From the NCBI RefSeq assembly GCF_947258355.1, contig NZ_CAMYIC010000011.1, positions 1-59,472 of the forward strand: DNA of 59,472 nt, in the 5' to 3' direction. The notes beneath the pieces are model-generated. The model searched no databases. It saw nothing but the letters and a program-made list of their open reading frames with translations, and was not told the origin of the DNA. The DNA comes from an uncultured Allomuricauda sp. GTDB taxonomy: Bacteria > Bacteroidota > Bacteroidia > Flavobacteriales > Flavobacteriaceae. Shown piece by piece: positions 8,743 to 17,880 of this stretch (its first letter is position 1; each line of letters begins with the position of its first letter). Made by a program: the position numbers and the translations under genes.

Positions 8743-10017
8743 TTAATTGAGCCCTATCTGACTCAACAATTTAATCCCGTCATCGAGGTACTCATATTGG
8801 TAAAGGGTCTGATCCCCGACCATGATCAAATGGTTCTCCATCGGAATCACATCATAGGTGATGATATCTTCAAAATGATTCAGTTCGATCAAATTGTTAA
8901 TATCCGTCTTATCATAAACCTTAAGGCCAGAATCCCCATCGCAAACAAATATTTTTTCATCCTTTATTCCCAAACCATAAGGCCCGTCCATAGGATAGGA
9001 AATGGCCAGTTCTGGTTTTTCTATATCGGAGATATCAACAATGAACAATCCGCTTTCCGTAGCACCGCACAAATTACCTCCCCTTAAGGTTACATAGGCA
9101 TAATCGCCGTCGACCACAACGGGATCGCAGGCTGTACCATGTTCAAATTCCGAAACCAATGTTGGCGCACTGGGGGATGTAATATCATATATGTACATAC
9201 CTCGCATGCTACCCAAGAACAAATAGTTGTCTCTATTGAATATGGTTTCGATATCAAAACCTGCATAAACATCTTCCAAAACTTGGGGATTGTCCATATC
9301 CGAAATATTGAAAACGTTGATGTTGTGACTGTCCACCGCATACAAATAATCTTCCACAATTTTGAATCTTGCCAAAGACCCTCCTTGCCCTGTTCCAACA
9401 TTGGCATCGTTAGCTGCTTCGGCAAAGGCAATTCCAAAATCCCCAAAACGCGATTGATACTGTTCTTCTGTCAAGCGTTCGGATACCAATTCCCAACCGA
9501 TCAAAATCTCGTCGGAACTATAACCGTACTCTCCATAATCCACCAAATCCGCCTCAAAAGGTGCGGCTACATAGCTTTGTAATACATTTTCCAAGCGATT
9601 CACTATTGTGATATTGTCAAGATCGGAAATATCAAGTACTACCAAATCCATTAAACTGTCGGCGAACAAATAATCATTCTTGACCGAAACATCCACATTT
9701 CCCGGAATTTGGATAAAAGCCACCTTTACGGGCTGGTTTGGGTTACTGTTGTCTATTACATGTACCCCTTGGTACTTGTCGTTGATAAAAATGTAATCCC
9801 CGTAGGTATATACTTTGCCCGATTCTTCCACAGGACGCGGTGCGATTACATCCACACTATTGGCAAATTCCGCGCGATCCATGGTCAAGGGACGAGCAAC
9901 TAGATACTCTTCATACCTACCATTGGAATCATCATCGGAACATGAAACTATCAGCAAAAAATTGATGCATAAAAATAAAATGGCCTTTGCTTTAATAGTA
10001 GTTTGTTTTTTAATCAA
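8743..10017 (-). CDS. LVIVD-repeat lipoprotein
   Basis: A 424-residue predicted lipoprotein with signal MIKKQTTIKAKAILFLCINF and lipobox IVSC, followed by an Asp/Ser-rich spacer. At least five LVIVD-type repeats are visible: VHVIDNSNPNQPVKV, LVVLDISDLDNITIV, INVFNISDMDNPQVL, MYIYDITSPSAPTLV and LFIVDISDIEKPELA. These predict a beta-propeller on the cell surface or periplasmic face of the outer membrane. LVIVD proteins have no established biochemical function, and interaction or adhesion is inferred from the fold. It starts 48 bases after the upstream membrane-protein gene on the same strand, so the two may share a transcript. Confidence 0.85.
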   Translation of the reverse strand: MIKKQTTIKAKAILFLCINFLLIVSCSDDDSNGRYEEYLVARPLTMDRAEFANSVDVIAPRPVEESGKVYTYGDYIFINDKYQGVHVIDNSNPNQPVKVAFIQIPGNVDVSVKNDYLFADSLMDLVVLDISDLDNITIVNRLENVLQSYVAAPFEADLVDYGEYGYSSDEILIGWELVSERLTEEQYQSRFGDFGIAFAEAANDANVGTGQGGSLARFKIVEDYLYAVDSHNINVFNISDMDNPQVLEDVYAGFDIETIFNRDNYLFLGSMRGMYIYDITSPSAPTLVSEFEHGTACDPVVVDGDYAYVTLRGGNLCGATESGLFIVDISDIEKPELAISYPMDGPYGLGIKDEKIFVCDGDSGLKVYDKTDINNLIELNHFEDIITYDVIPMENHLIMVGDQTLYQYEYLDDGIKLLSQIGLN

Positions 10018-10065
10018 TTAGATACGATCACCAGCATTCCGTTGCGCCCAAGACCATCAAAAAAA

Positions 10066-10794
10066 TTACACATCCATGGAAATGCCGATAGCATCCTTAT
10101 AAATAAAATAGATAGGTATTTTGCTGAACATGGCGGTAAATAAAACTCCAACCAAACATAAAATCACACCTAGTTGTGATACCAATCCTGCAACCAATAC
10201 CAACAAAAAAATCATCAACCAGTTTTTATTGCCCAGTGCAAAACCTGCTTTAACAATTTCCAGGGCCGAAAGTTCCTTGTCAAATGCAAAAAAGGCAGGA
10301 AAAAGGGACATGGGCACCATTAAATAAATGATTCCAAGGCCACATGCCAGTAGACCCAGTAACGATAGCCCAATCATTATCAATGAAAGAATCAACGCCT
10401 TGATCAAATATTCCTTGTTGAAATAGTAGAAGTAATCATCCTTCCCAGATTCATTGAGATCATATTTTCTACAAATCCGCAGAAATGCAGCATTCAAACA
10501 AATACCGAAGGTCATAGCACCTACGGAGGATATGGGTGCGATCAAGCTCATTAAACCCGCAAATGCAGGAGGCATTTCTTGTTGATCGAACATGTTTGGG
10601 TCGCTTACACCCATGGCGATCATGGGCAGGTAAATCAATAAATAAAAAGGCAAAACGCTCACAAAAGTTAGCACAAGAGTAATAAACCCTTGCAACCATA
10701 CTTTTTTAAAAAGTTCCACGGAATTATTGAAAACAGTCCCAAACTCTACGGACGCACTCTGTTTGATTCTTTCGGAAAGATTGGTGAAATTCAT
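10066..10794 (-). CDS. Integral membrane protein of unknown function
   Basis: A 242-residue protein with a short cytoplasmic N-terminus (MNFTNLSERIKQSASVEFG) and about six hydrophobic helices grouped in three pairs, at roughly residues 33-60, 78-105, 128-170 and 190-232. The spacing, with a short amphipathic lead and paired helices, resembles the DUF975-like/glycerophosphoryl-diester-associated membrane family. Flavobacterial homologues are sometimes mislabelled beta-carotene monooxygenase. I can identify no catalytic motif. It is divergent from miaB and upstream of the LVIVD lipoprotein. Function is unknown. Confidence 0.75.
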   Translation of the reverse strand: MNFTNLSERIKQSASVEFGTVFNNSVELFKKVWLQGFITLVLTFVSVLPFYLLIYLPMIAMGVSDPNMFDQQEMPPAFAGLMSLIAPISSVGAMTFGICLNAAFLRICRKYDLNESGKDDYFYYFNKEYLIKALILSLIMIGLSLLGLLACGLGIIYLMVPMSLFPAFFAFDKELSALEIVKAGFALGNKNWLMIFLLVLVAGLVSQLGVILCLVGVLFTAMFSKIPIYFIYKDAIGISMDV

Positions 10795-10899
10795 ATTATA
10801 AATTGGTTATGTTTTAAACCTGAAGGTAACATTAACAAGGGATATCGCAATATATTATTAAAAAATACTGCCATAATGTCACTAAATAGTAATAAGCAC

Positions 10900-10907
10900 T
10901 ATCTTTG
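10900..10907 (+). promoter_or_regulatory. Bacteroidota -7 element for miaB
   Basis: TATCTTTG matches TAnnTTTG exactly and ends 18 bases before the ATG at 10926. It contains the in-frame TTG at 10905, so that TTG should lie upstream of the transcription start and cannot be the translation start. No clear -33 TTG. Confidence 0.6.
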
Positions 10908-10925
10908 CATCCCATTGAAACATTT

Positions 10926-12389
10926 ATGATAGAGGAAAAGAGCGTGGAAAAAATAATAGACGAAAGCCAACAGGGAAGCACCTTGTCGCTGGAAAACAAT
11001 GAAAAGAACGGCAGAAAGCTGTACATAGAAAGTTATGGCTGCCAAATGAATTTTTCCGATAGCGAAATCGTAGCATCCATTTTGGCCAAGGAAGGTTTCA
11101 ATACCACCCAAAACTTGGACGATGCCGATTTGGTTTTGGTGAACACCTGTTCCATTCGTGAAAAGGCCGAACAAACCGTTCGCAAACGTTTGGAAAAGTT
11201 CAATGCGGTAAAAAGGACCAAGCCCAGCATGAAAGTGGGTGTTCTGGGGTGCATGGCCGAAAGATTGAAGAGCAAGTTCTTGGAAGAGGAAAAAATCGTG
11301 GACATGGTGGTAGGACCGGACGCCTACAAAGACCTTCCCAACCTGATCCAGGAAATTGACGAAGGTAGAAATGCGGTAAACGTTATCCTCTCCAAGGATG
11401 AGACCTATGGAGATGTGGCACCTGTCCGTTTGAACACCAATGGAGTTTCCGCTTTTGTGTCAATTACACGTGGATGCGACAACATGTGCACTTTTTGTGT
11501 GGTTCCCTTTACCCGAGGAAGAGAACGTAGCCGTGACCCACAATCCATTTTGGAAGAGGTGAACGACCTTTGGGAAAAAGGATTCAAGGAAATTACCCTT
11601 TTGGGTCAAAATGTGGACAGCTACCTTTGGTATGGCGGTGGGCTGAAGAAAGATTTTGACAAGGCCACAGATATGCAAAAGGCCACTTCGGTGAACTTTG
11701 CCGGACTATTGGAGCTTGTGGCACAGGCACAACCTAAAATGCGCATCCGGTTCTCCACATCCAATCCACAGGACATGACTTTGGATGTAATCGAGGCCAT
11801 GGCCAAATACCAAAACATTTGCAAATATATCCACCTTCCCGTGCAAAGTGGGAGCAACCGTATTTTAAAAGCGATGAACCGCTTGCATACGCGCGAGGAA
11901 TATTTTGAGCTGATAGACAACATCAAAAAAATAATTCCCGATTGTGCCATCAGTCAGGATATGATCACAGGCTTTCCCACGGAGACGGAAGAGGACCATC
12001 AAGACACCTTAAGTTTGATGGAATACGTGAAATACGATTTCGGATTTATGTTTGCTTATTCCGAAAGGCCTGGAACATTGGCCGAGCGCAAAATGGAGGA
12101 CGATATTCCAGAAGCCACCAAGAAAAGACGTCTTACGGAAATCATTGAACTACAACAAGAACATAGCCACTATCGCACCCAGCAACATTTGGGCAAAACC
12201 GAGGAGGTTCTTATCGAAGGGACTTCCAAAAAATCAGATGCCCACTGGATGGGCCGAAACTCGCAGAATACCGTTGTGGTTTTTCCAAAGGAACATTACA
12301 AAGTCGGTGATTTTGTGAACGTGAAAATCAACGAATGTACCTCTGCCACCTTAATTGGCGAGGCCATTGAATATTCAAAGAACAATTAA
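10926..12389 (+). CDS. miaB: tRNA-2-methylthio-N6-dimethylallyladenosine synthase MiaB
   Basis: A 487-residue methylthiotransferase that converts i6A37 to ms2i6A37 in tRNAs reading UNN codons, using two 4Fe-4S clusters and S-adenosylmethionine. The N-terminal UPF0004 domain supplies cysteines 39 ([10 protein letters not shown]), 75 (NTCSIREKA) and 109 (LGCMAER). The radical SAM motif CDNMCTFC gives cysteines 184, 188 and 191. The C-terminal TRAM domain spans about 420-480. I place the start at the ATG of MIEEKSVEK, because the longer TTG-initiated frame overlaps the -7 promoter element. The gene heads a tight cluster: the sigma-54 activator gene starts 3 bases after its stop. Confidence 0.97.
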   Translation: MIEEKSVEKIIDESQQGSTLSLENNEKNGRKLYIESYGCQMNFSDSEIVASILAKEGFNTTQNLDDADLVLVNTCSIREKAEQTVRKRLEKFNAVKRTKPSMKVGVLGCMAERLKSKFLEEEKIVDMVVGPDAYKDLPNLIQEIDEGRNAVNVILSKDETYGDVAPVRLNTNGVSAFVSITRGCDNMCTFCVVPFTRGRERSRDPQSILEEVNDLWEKGFKEITLLGQNVDSYLWYGGGLKKDFDKATDMQKATSVNFAGLLELVAQAQPKMRIRFSTSNPQDMTLDVIEAMAKYQNICKYIHLPVQSGSNRILKAMNRLHTREEYFELIDNIKKIIPDCAISQDMITGFPTETEEDHQDTLSLMEYVKYDFGFMFAYSERPGTLAERKMEDDIPEATKKRRLTEIIELQQEHSHYRTQQHLGKTEEVLIEGTSKKSDAHWMGRNSQNTVVVFPKEHYKVGDFVNVKINECTSATLIGEAIEYSKNN

Positions 12390-12392
12390 TAT

Positions 12393-13673
12393 ATGGAGGG
12401 TGTTCAATCCATAAAACAGCGGTTCGAACTGATTGGAAATGATGTTAAGCTGAACCGAGCCATAGAAAAAGCCATACAAGTGGCTCCCACTGATATTTCG
12501 GTACTGGTCACAGGAGAAAGTGGTGTGGGAAAGGAATCCATTCCCAAGATCATACACTCACTTTCCCATCGAAAGCATGCCAAGTACATCGCGGTGAACT
12601 GTGGTGCCATTCCCGAGGGAACCATTGACAGTGAATTGTTTGGACACGAAAAAGGTGCCTTTACCGGAGCCACCCAAACCCGTAGCGGATATTTTGAAGT
12701 GGCCGATGGAGGGACCATTTTCCTGGACGAAGTGGGGGAACTTCCATTGACAACCCAGGTAAGATTGCTTCGTGTTCTCGAAAATGGGGAGTTTCTTAAA
12801 GTGGGATCTTCACAAGTACAAAAAACAGATGTAAGGATCGTGGCCGCAACCAATATCAATATGTTCGAGGCCATTGAAAAGGAAAAATTCAGGGAGGATC
12901 TGTACTATAGACTGAGTACGGTTGAGATTCATTTACCGCCCCTTCGGGATAGACGGGAAGATATTCATTTATTGTTCAGGAAATTTGCTTCGGATTTTGG
13001 ACAGAAATACAAGATGCCGACTATTAGGTTAGAGGATGATGCCGTTCAACTTTTGCTAAAATATCGCTGGCCCGGAAACATTCGTCAACTTCGTAACATT
13101 GCTGAACAAATTTCTGTTCTGGAGGAAAATAGAAGTATCTCTGCAGCGACCCTTCGCAGCTACCTTCCAGATTCCAGTAGATCCAATTTACCCGCCGTTG
13201 TCGGACAGGCGAAAAAAGAAGGTGATTTTAGCAACGAACGCGAAATTTTGTACAAGGTTCTTTTTGATATGAAGAGTGACTTGAACGATCTTAAGAAATT
13301 GACCTTAGAGCTTTTAAAAGACAACGACTCCAATAAAGTTCAACGAGAAAATGAAGGATTGATCCGTAAGATCTATGGAAATCAGGAACAGGAAGAAGAT
13401 ATAGAGCACGAAGAAACCCCAGCGGAATTGCTGCATTTACCAGAGCCAGTTTTAGAACCAACCACACCTACACCATCGCAACAGCCTCCTGAAGATAGAT
13501 ATCATTTTGCAGAGGAAATCGAAGAAGAAGAAACCCTATCTTTACAGGAAAAGGAAATTGAATTGATAAAGAAATCGTTGGAACGTAACAAGGGAAAACG
13601 AAAAGCAGCTGCTGCAGAATTGGGAATTTCAGAAAGAACACTTTATAGAAAAATAAAGCAGTACGATCTTTAA
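12393..13673 (+). CDS. Sigma-54-dependent transcriptional activator (AAA+ and Fis-type HTH, no receiver domain)
   Basis: A 426-residue bacterial enhancer-binding protein. The AAA+ domain begins almost at the N-terminus: Walker A GESGVGKE at 41-48, the sigma-54-contacting GAFTGA loop at 88-93, and Walker B IFLDE ending near 113. A Fis-type helix-turn-helix ends the protein (KRKAAAAELGISERTLYRK). Between them lies a variable acidic, proline-containing linker (about 290-375). There is no receiver, GAF or PAS domain, so activity must be set by expression level, a partner protein or constitutive oligomerisation. It is embedded between miaB and lptE and likely co-transcribed with them. A candidate -24/-12 promoter lies 1.9 kb downstream, before groES. 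Confidence 0.93.
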   Translation: MEGVQSIKQRFELIGNDVKLNRAIEKAIQVAPTDISVLVTGESGVGKESIPKIIHSLSHRKHAKYIAVNCGAIPEGTIDSELFGHEKGAFTGATQTRSGYFEVADGGTIFLDEVGELPLTTQVRLLRVLENGEFLKVGSSQVQKTDVRIVAATNINMFEAIEKEKFREDLYYRLSTVEIHLPPLRDRREDIHLLFRKFASDFGQKYKMPTIRLEDDAVQLLLKYRWPGNIRQLRNIAEQISVLEENRSISAATLRSYLPDSSRSNLPAVVGQAKKEGDFSNEREILYKVLFDMKSDLNDLKKLTLELLKDNDSNKVQRENEGLIRKIYGNQEQEEDIEHEETPAELLHLPEPVLEPTTPTPSQQPPEDRYHFAEEIEEEETLSLQEKEIELIKKSLERNKGKRKAAAAELGISERTLYRKIKQYDL

Positions 13674-13697
13674 TCGGTACATAAAAGTTTGAATAAG

Positions 13698-14219
13698 ATG
13701 ATGAAAAAGCATGGAATAAAGATTGGATTGCTCAGCTTGGTGGTTTTTCTGCAAAGTTGTGGCGCCTACAATTTTTCTGGTGCCGATATTGGAACCGCTG
13801 AGAGTTTCCAGGTCAACTTTTTCCAGAATTATGCAGATCAAACACCAGGATCAACCATTGTGCCGGGACTGGGAAGGGATTTTACCTTAGCCCTGCAGGA
13901 TATGATCAACAACCTTACCAGCTTATCCTTGACAGGCAGTAATGGGGATTTGCTGTACGAAGGGGAAATTGTGGAGTACAAGGTAATTCCAATGACTGCC
14001 AACTCCGACCAACGAACCAACCAAAACAGGCTGACGATGAGCGTCAACGTTCGGTTCTACAATACAACAAAGGAGGATTCGGATTTTGAAAAACGATTTT
14101 CCTTCTTTTACGATTTTGATGCAGCAGCTTCATTGCCATCCATTCAGGCCGCTGCACACGAGGAAATATTTGAACGACTTACCCAGGACATTTTTAATGC
14201 CTCTTTGGGAAATTGGTAA
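13698..14219 (+). CDS. lptE: LptE-family LPS-assembly lipoprotein
   Basis: A 173-residue lipoprotein with signal MMKKHGIKIGLLSLVVFLQ and lipobox LQSC, then CGAYNFSGADIGTAESFQV, the typical start of the Bacteroidota LptE family. LptE plugs the LptD barrel that inserts lipopolysaccharide into the outer leaflet of the outer membrane. The mature domain, with SFQVNFF, an FTLALQDMINN helix, YEGEIVEYKV and later strands, fits the two-helix, four-strand LptE fold. ATG 13698 is chosen over the in-frame TTG at 13689; the next codon, 13701, is also ATG. It sits between the sigma-54 activator and the TPR gene with short gaps (24 and 6 bases), so an operon is likely. Confidence 0.88.
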   Translation: MMKKHGIKIGLLSLVVFLQSCGAYNFSGADIGTAESFQVNFFQNYADQTPGSTIVPGLGRDFTLALQDMINNLTSLSLTGSNGDLLYEGEIVEYKVIPMTANSDQRTNQNRLTMSVNVRFYNTTKEDSDFEKRFSFFYDFDAAASLPSIQAAAHEEIFERLTQDIFNASLGNW

Positions 14220-14225
14220 AATTAT

Positions 14226-15122
14226 ATGAACGTTTCGGATTTTATACATATTCTTCAAAACTCAAATACCATCCTATCTCCAAATCAAACCAGGGAGTTA
14301 GAAGGAATTATTGAGGAGTATCCCTATTTTCAGGTCGCTCGAGCCCTGCATTTAAAGGGACTTAAAAATCTGGACAGCTATAAATACAACAGTGCTCTAA
14401 AGGTCACCGCCGCCCACACAGCTGACAGGGATGTTCTTTTTGATTACATCACCTCAAAAGAATTCATACAGAACAATATTGCCGATGCCATCGCAGGCAG
14501 GGGATCAAAACTGGAAGACCAAGAAGCCGTTTCTGAAGAAATTCAGCCCAATCCCAATGCTGCAAGCATGCTTTCTGAGTCCAACGAACCTGCTTTGCCT
14601 CAAAACCTAACTGATGCAGAACAGATTCTCAACCCAGAACTTTTCGAATCGCGAACACCAGAAAAACAAGTTGAGAAGGAGACGGAACACAAAAAAGAAT
14701 CGGATACCGATCTAAACCTAGGCAAGCCGATTCCGTTTACAAAAAAAGAAAAGCATTCCTTTACCGAATGGCTTCAATTGACCACCCATACCGAAGAACC
14801 CAAAAACAATGCGGAAGCGGATGCCTTAGAGGAGTTGGAGCGGAAGAAAAAATTCGAACTTTTGGACAAGTTCATCGAGAACAACCCCAAGATAGTTCCA
14901 AAGGAAACCAACCCAAAAGTCAATATAAAAGAGTCTACCAAAATCGACAAAAATGAGTTGATGACAGAGACTTTGGCCAAGGTTTATTTAGAACAGAAAA
15001 AGTATAAAAAGGCCATTCAAGCGTTTAAAATATTGAGTTTGAAATATCCAGAAAAAAGTGGTTTCTTTGCAGACCAAATTCAGGCGGTGAAGAAGCTGCA
15101 GAAAGAAAAAGATAAGAAATGA
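14226..15122 (+). CDS. TPR-containing protein, lptE-secG cluster
   Basis: A 298-residue soluble protein without a signal peptide. The N-terminal 90 residues form a conserved helical unit (IIEEYPYFQVARALHLKGLKNL and DYITSKEFI). The centre (about 100-200) is low-complexity, rich in Glu, Lys, Asn and Pro, and contains FTEWLQL. The C-terminus (about 240-298) has one or two tetratricopeptide-like helices (LAKVYLEQKKYKKAIQAFKI). The gene is conserved between lptE and secG in related organisms by my recollection of the family; no function is established. Its stop overlaps the secG start (ATGA), pointing to translational coupling with the secretion subunit. Confidence 0.8.
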   Translation: MNVSDFIHILQNSNTILSPNQTRELEGIIEEYPYFQVARALHLKGLKNLDSYKYNSALKVTAAHTADRDVLFDYITSKEFIQNNIADAIAGRGSKLEDQEAVSEEIQPNPNAASMLSESNEPALPQNLTDAEQILNPELFESRTPEKQVEKETEHKKESDTDLNLGKPIPFTKKEKHSFTEWLQLTTHTEEPKNNAEADALEELERKKKFELLDKFIENNPKIVPKETNPKVNIKESTKIDKNELMTETLAKVYLEQKKYKKAIQAFKILSLKYPEKSGFFADQIQAVKKLQKEKDKK

Positions 15123-15481
15123 GCACGTTTTCAATTTTTTTGGTACTGATAATTATCGTGTGCCTTTTGTTGGTCTTGGTCATTATGGTCCAAAACCCTA
15201 AAGGTGGTGGTTTGTCCTCATCTTTTGGAGGAAGTGGCAACCAAGTTGTTGGTGGTGTAAAGAAGACCGGAGACTTTTTGGATAAAAGTACCTGGACCCT
15301 TGCCACGCTACTGATTGTTTTGATATTGCTTTCCAATGTTTCCCTAAAAGGAAACTATAGCCAAGCAGATTCCAAACTGCTTCAGGGCGACGATACGGAA
15401 ATACCAGAAACGGTTCCAGAGGAAGTTCCAGAACAACTTCCACCAGCCGACACTACAAGTCCAATAGACACTATTGGATAA
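15119..15481 (+). CDS. secG: Preprotein translocase subunit SecG
   Basis: A 120-residue inner-membrane protein. Helix 1 (about 4-24), the conserved loop MVQNPKGGGLSSSFGGSG at about 22-40, and helix 2 (about 58-78) give the SecG hairpin that assists SecYE during SecA-driven export. The C-terminal tail (about 85-120) is acidic and proline-rich, an extension common in Bacteroidota. It overlaps the TPR gene by four bases and is followed by a strong terminator, so it closes the miaB-secG cluster. Confidence 0.93.
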   Translation: MSTFSIFLVLIIIVCLLLVLVIMVQNPKGGGLSSSFGGSGNQVVGGVKKTGDFLDKSTWTLATLLIVLILLSNVSLKGNYSQADSKLLQGDDTEIPETVPEEVPEQLPPADTTSPIDTIG

Positions 15482-15502
15482 TAAAAAAGTGACAAAGCAT
15501 AG

Positions 15503-15540
15503 AAAAATGCCAGCTTGAATGACAAGCTGGCATTTTTGTT
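15503..15540 (+). terminator. Rho-independent terminator after secG
   Basis: AAAAATGCCAGCTTG (15503-15517) pairs perfectly with CAAGCTGGCATTTTT (15523-15537) around a 5-base loop, followed by more T. It separates the secG operon from groESL. Confidence 0.92.
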
Positions 15541-15564
15541 TTCCAGAATGTCAGTTTTTGTCCA

Positions 15565-15580
15565 TTGGCACAATTTCTGT
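15565..15580 (+). promoter_or_regulatory. Candidate sigma-54-type (-24/-12) promoter of groESL
   Basis: TTGGCACAATTTCTGT has a perfect -24 half (TTGGCAC) and, at the correct 12-base offset, TG followed by T instead of C in the -12 half. It ends 47 bases before the groES ATG. No TAnnTTTG element was found between the secG terminator and groES. The match is imperfect, so this is a candidate only. Confidence 0.4.
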
Positions 15581-15627
15581 CTCTTAGATTCAAGAATTTT
15601 TAAAACAAACACCTAAAAATTAAAAAT

Positions 15628-15906
15628 ATGGCTAAAGTAAATATCAAACCATTGGCAGACAGGGTTTTGATCGAGCCTCTACAGGCCGAGACCAAAACTG
15701 CCTCCGGTATCATCATTCCGGACAACGCAAAGGAAAAACCACAAAAGGGAACCGTTGTGGCCGTTGGACCTGGAACCAAGGACGAAAAGGTTACCGTTAA
15801 AGTGGGTGATACCGTTCTTTATGGAAAATATGCCGGTACAGAACTCAAGTTCGATGGTACTGACTATTTGATGATGCGCGAAAGCGATATTTTGGCAATT
15901 GTATAA
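15628..15906 (+). CDS. groES: Co-chaperonin GroES
   Basis: A 92-residue heptameric lid for the GroEL chamber. It has the standard N-terminal [13 protein letters not shown] strand and the mobile loop [18 protein letters not shown] at about 20-37, which docks to the GroEL apical domain. It ends with the conserved [11 protein letters not shown]. The length is normal. The leader is A-rich without a Shine-Dalgarno site. groEL follows after 21 bases. The upstream region carries a candidate -24/-12 promoter. Confidence 0.98.
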   Translation: MAKVNIKPLADRVLIEPLQAETKTASGIIIPDNAKEKPQKGTVVAVGPGTKDEKVTVKVGDTVLYGKYAGTELKFDGTDYLMMRESDILAIV

Positions 15907-15921
15907 CTAAAAATCAACTAG

Positions 15922-17562
<1,641 letters not shown>

Positions 17563-17589
17563 TAAATAATCTTATTCGGATTAAAATAG

Positions 17590-17622
17590 AACGCCCCGAT
17601 TTGTATCGGGGCGTTTTCTTTT
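17590..17622. terminator. Terminator after groEL
   Basis: AACGCCCCGAT pairs with ATCGGGGCGTT across a TTGT loop, followed by TTCTTTTTCTT. On the other strand it is followed by a weaker T-rich stretch, so it may also serve the small minus-strand ORF. Confidence 0.9.
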
Positions 17623-17660
17623 TCTTGTCAGTTGCATGGTTCCGCTCAGAGAACCGATGA

Positions 17661-17690
17661 CCAAGCTACTTCTTTTTGCCAGTAGCTTGG
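17661..17690. repeat. Perfect 10-bp stem-loop across the stop codon of the small basic ORF
   Basis: CCAAGCTACT and AGTAGCTTGG form a perfect inverted repeat with a 10-base loop. On the minus strand it covers the last codons and the TAG of the 31-residue ORF. A second inverted repeat (GGTTC at 17638-17642 with GAACC at 17651-17655) lies just downstream in that direction. There is no immediate T-tract. Confidence 0.6.
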
Positions 17691-17761
17691 GTGGTCTTCT
17701 TGGCAACAGGCTTCACAGCTTTTGCAGGAGATGACTTTCCATTTGACTTTGCTTGTTTCAT
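17666..17761 (-). CDS. Small lysine-rich protein, 31 residues, hypothetical
   Basis: A 31-codon ORF beginning MKQAKSNGKSSPAK and ending TGKKK, made almost wholly of Lys, Ala, Pro, Thr, Ser, Gly, Gln and Val. The composition resembles histone-H1-like or topoisomerase tails, and the lysine/alanine end of TopA in this window is similar in style. An in-frame TGA lies two codons upstream, so this ATG is the likely start. A one-mismatch -7 element (TACATTTA on this strand, 17785-17792) lies 23 bases upstream. It stands alone between terminators for groEL and the M16 gene, as an independent small transcript would. Nucleic-acid binding is inferred only from composition. Besides this ORF and its hairpins I see nothing else in 17563-17880. 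Confidence 0.5.
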   Translation of the reverse strand: MKQAKSNGKSSPAKAVKPVAKKTTQATGKKK

Positions 17762-17834
17762 CAGTCAATAATTTAAAACTGAAGTAAATGTATTTCAGAT
17801 TTGAATCCGTAGATTTTATTTGGCTAAACATTAA

Positions 17835-17866
17835 CTAAAAAACAAACACCCCAAAATCTTGGGGTG
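17835..17866 (-). terminator. Terminator after the M16 protease gene
   Basis: CACCCCAA pairs with TTGGGGTG (17847-17866). Read on the minus strand it is followed by TTTGTTTTTTAG. It sits 14 bases past the M16 stop codon. Confidence 0.9.
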
Positions 17867-17880
17867 CTCTTACAGATCCT

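Noticed and set aside
10905..10907. TTG start giving a MiaB seven residues longer
   Set aside because: The TTG is the end of the TATCTTTG promoter element and would not be in the mRNA.
17646..17831. 61-codon minus-strand frame overlapping the small lysine-rich ORF
   Set aside because: Its composition is irregular (many Cys, Trp and Ser). The overlapping 31-codon frame has coherent composition and a better-placed start.
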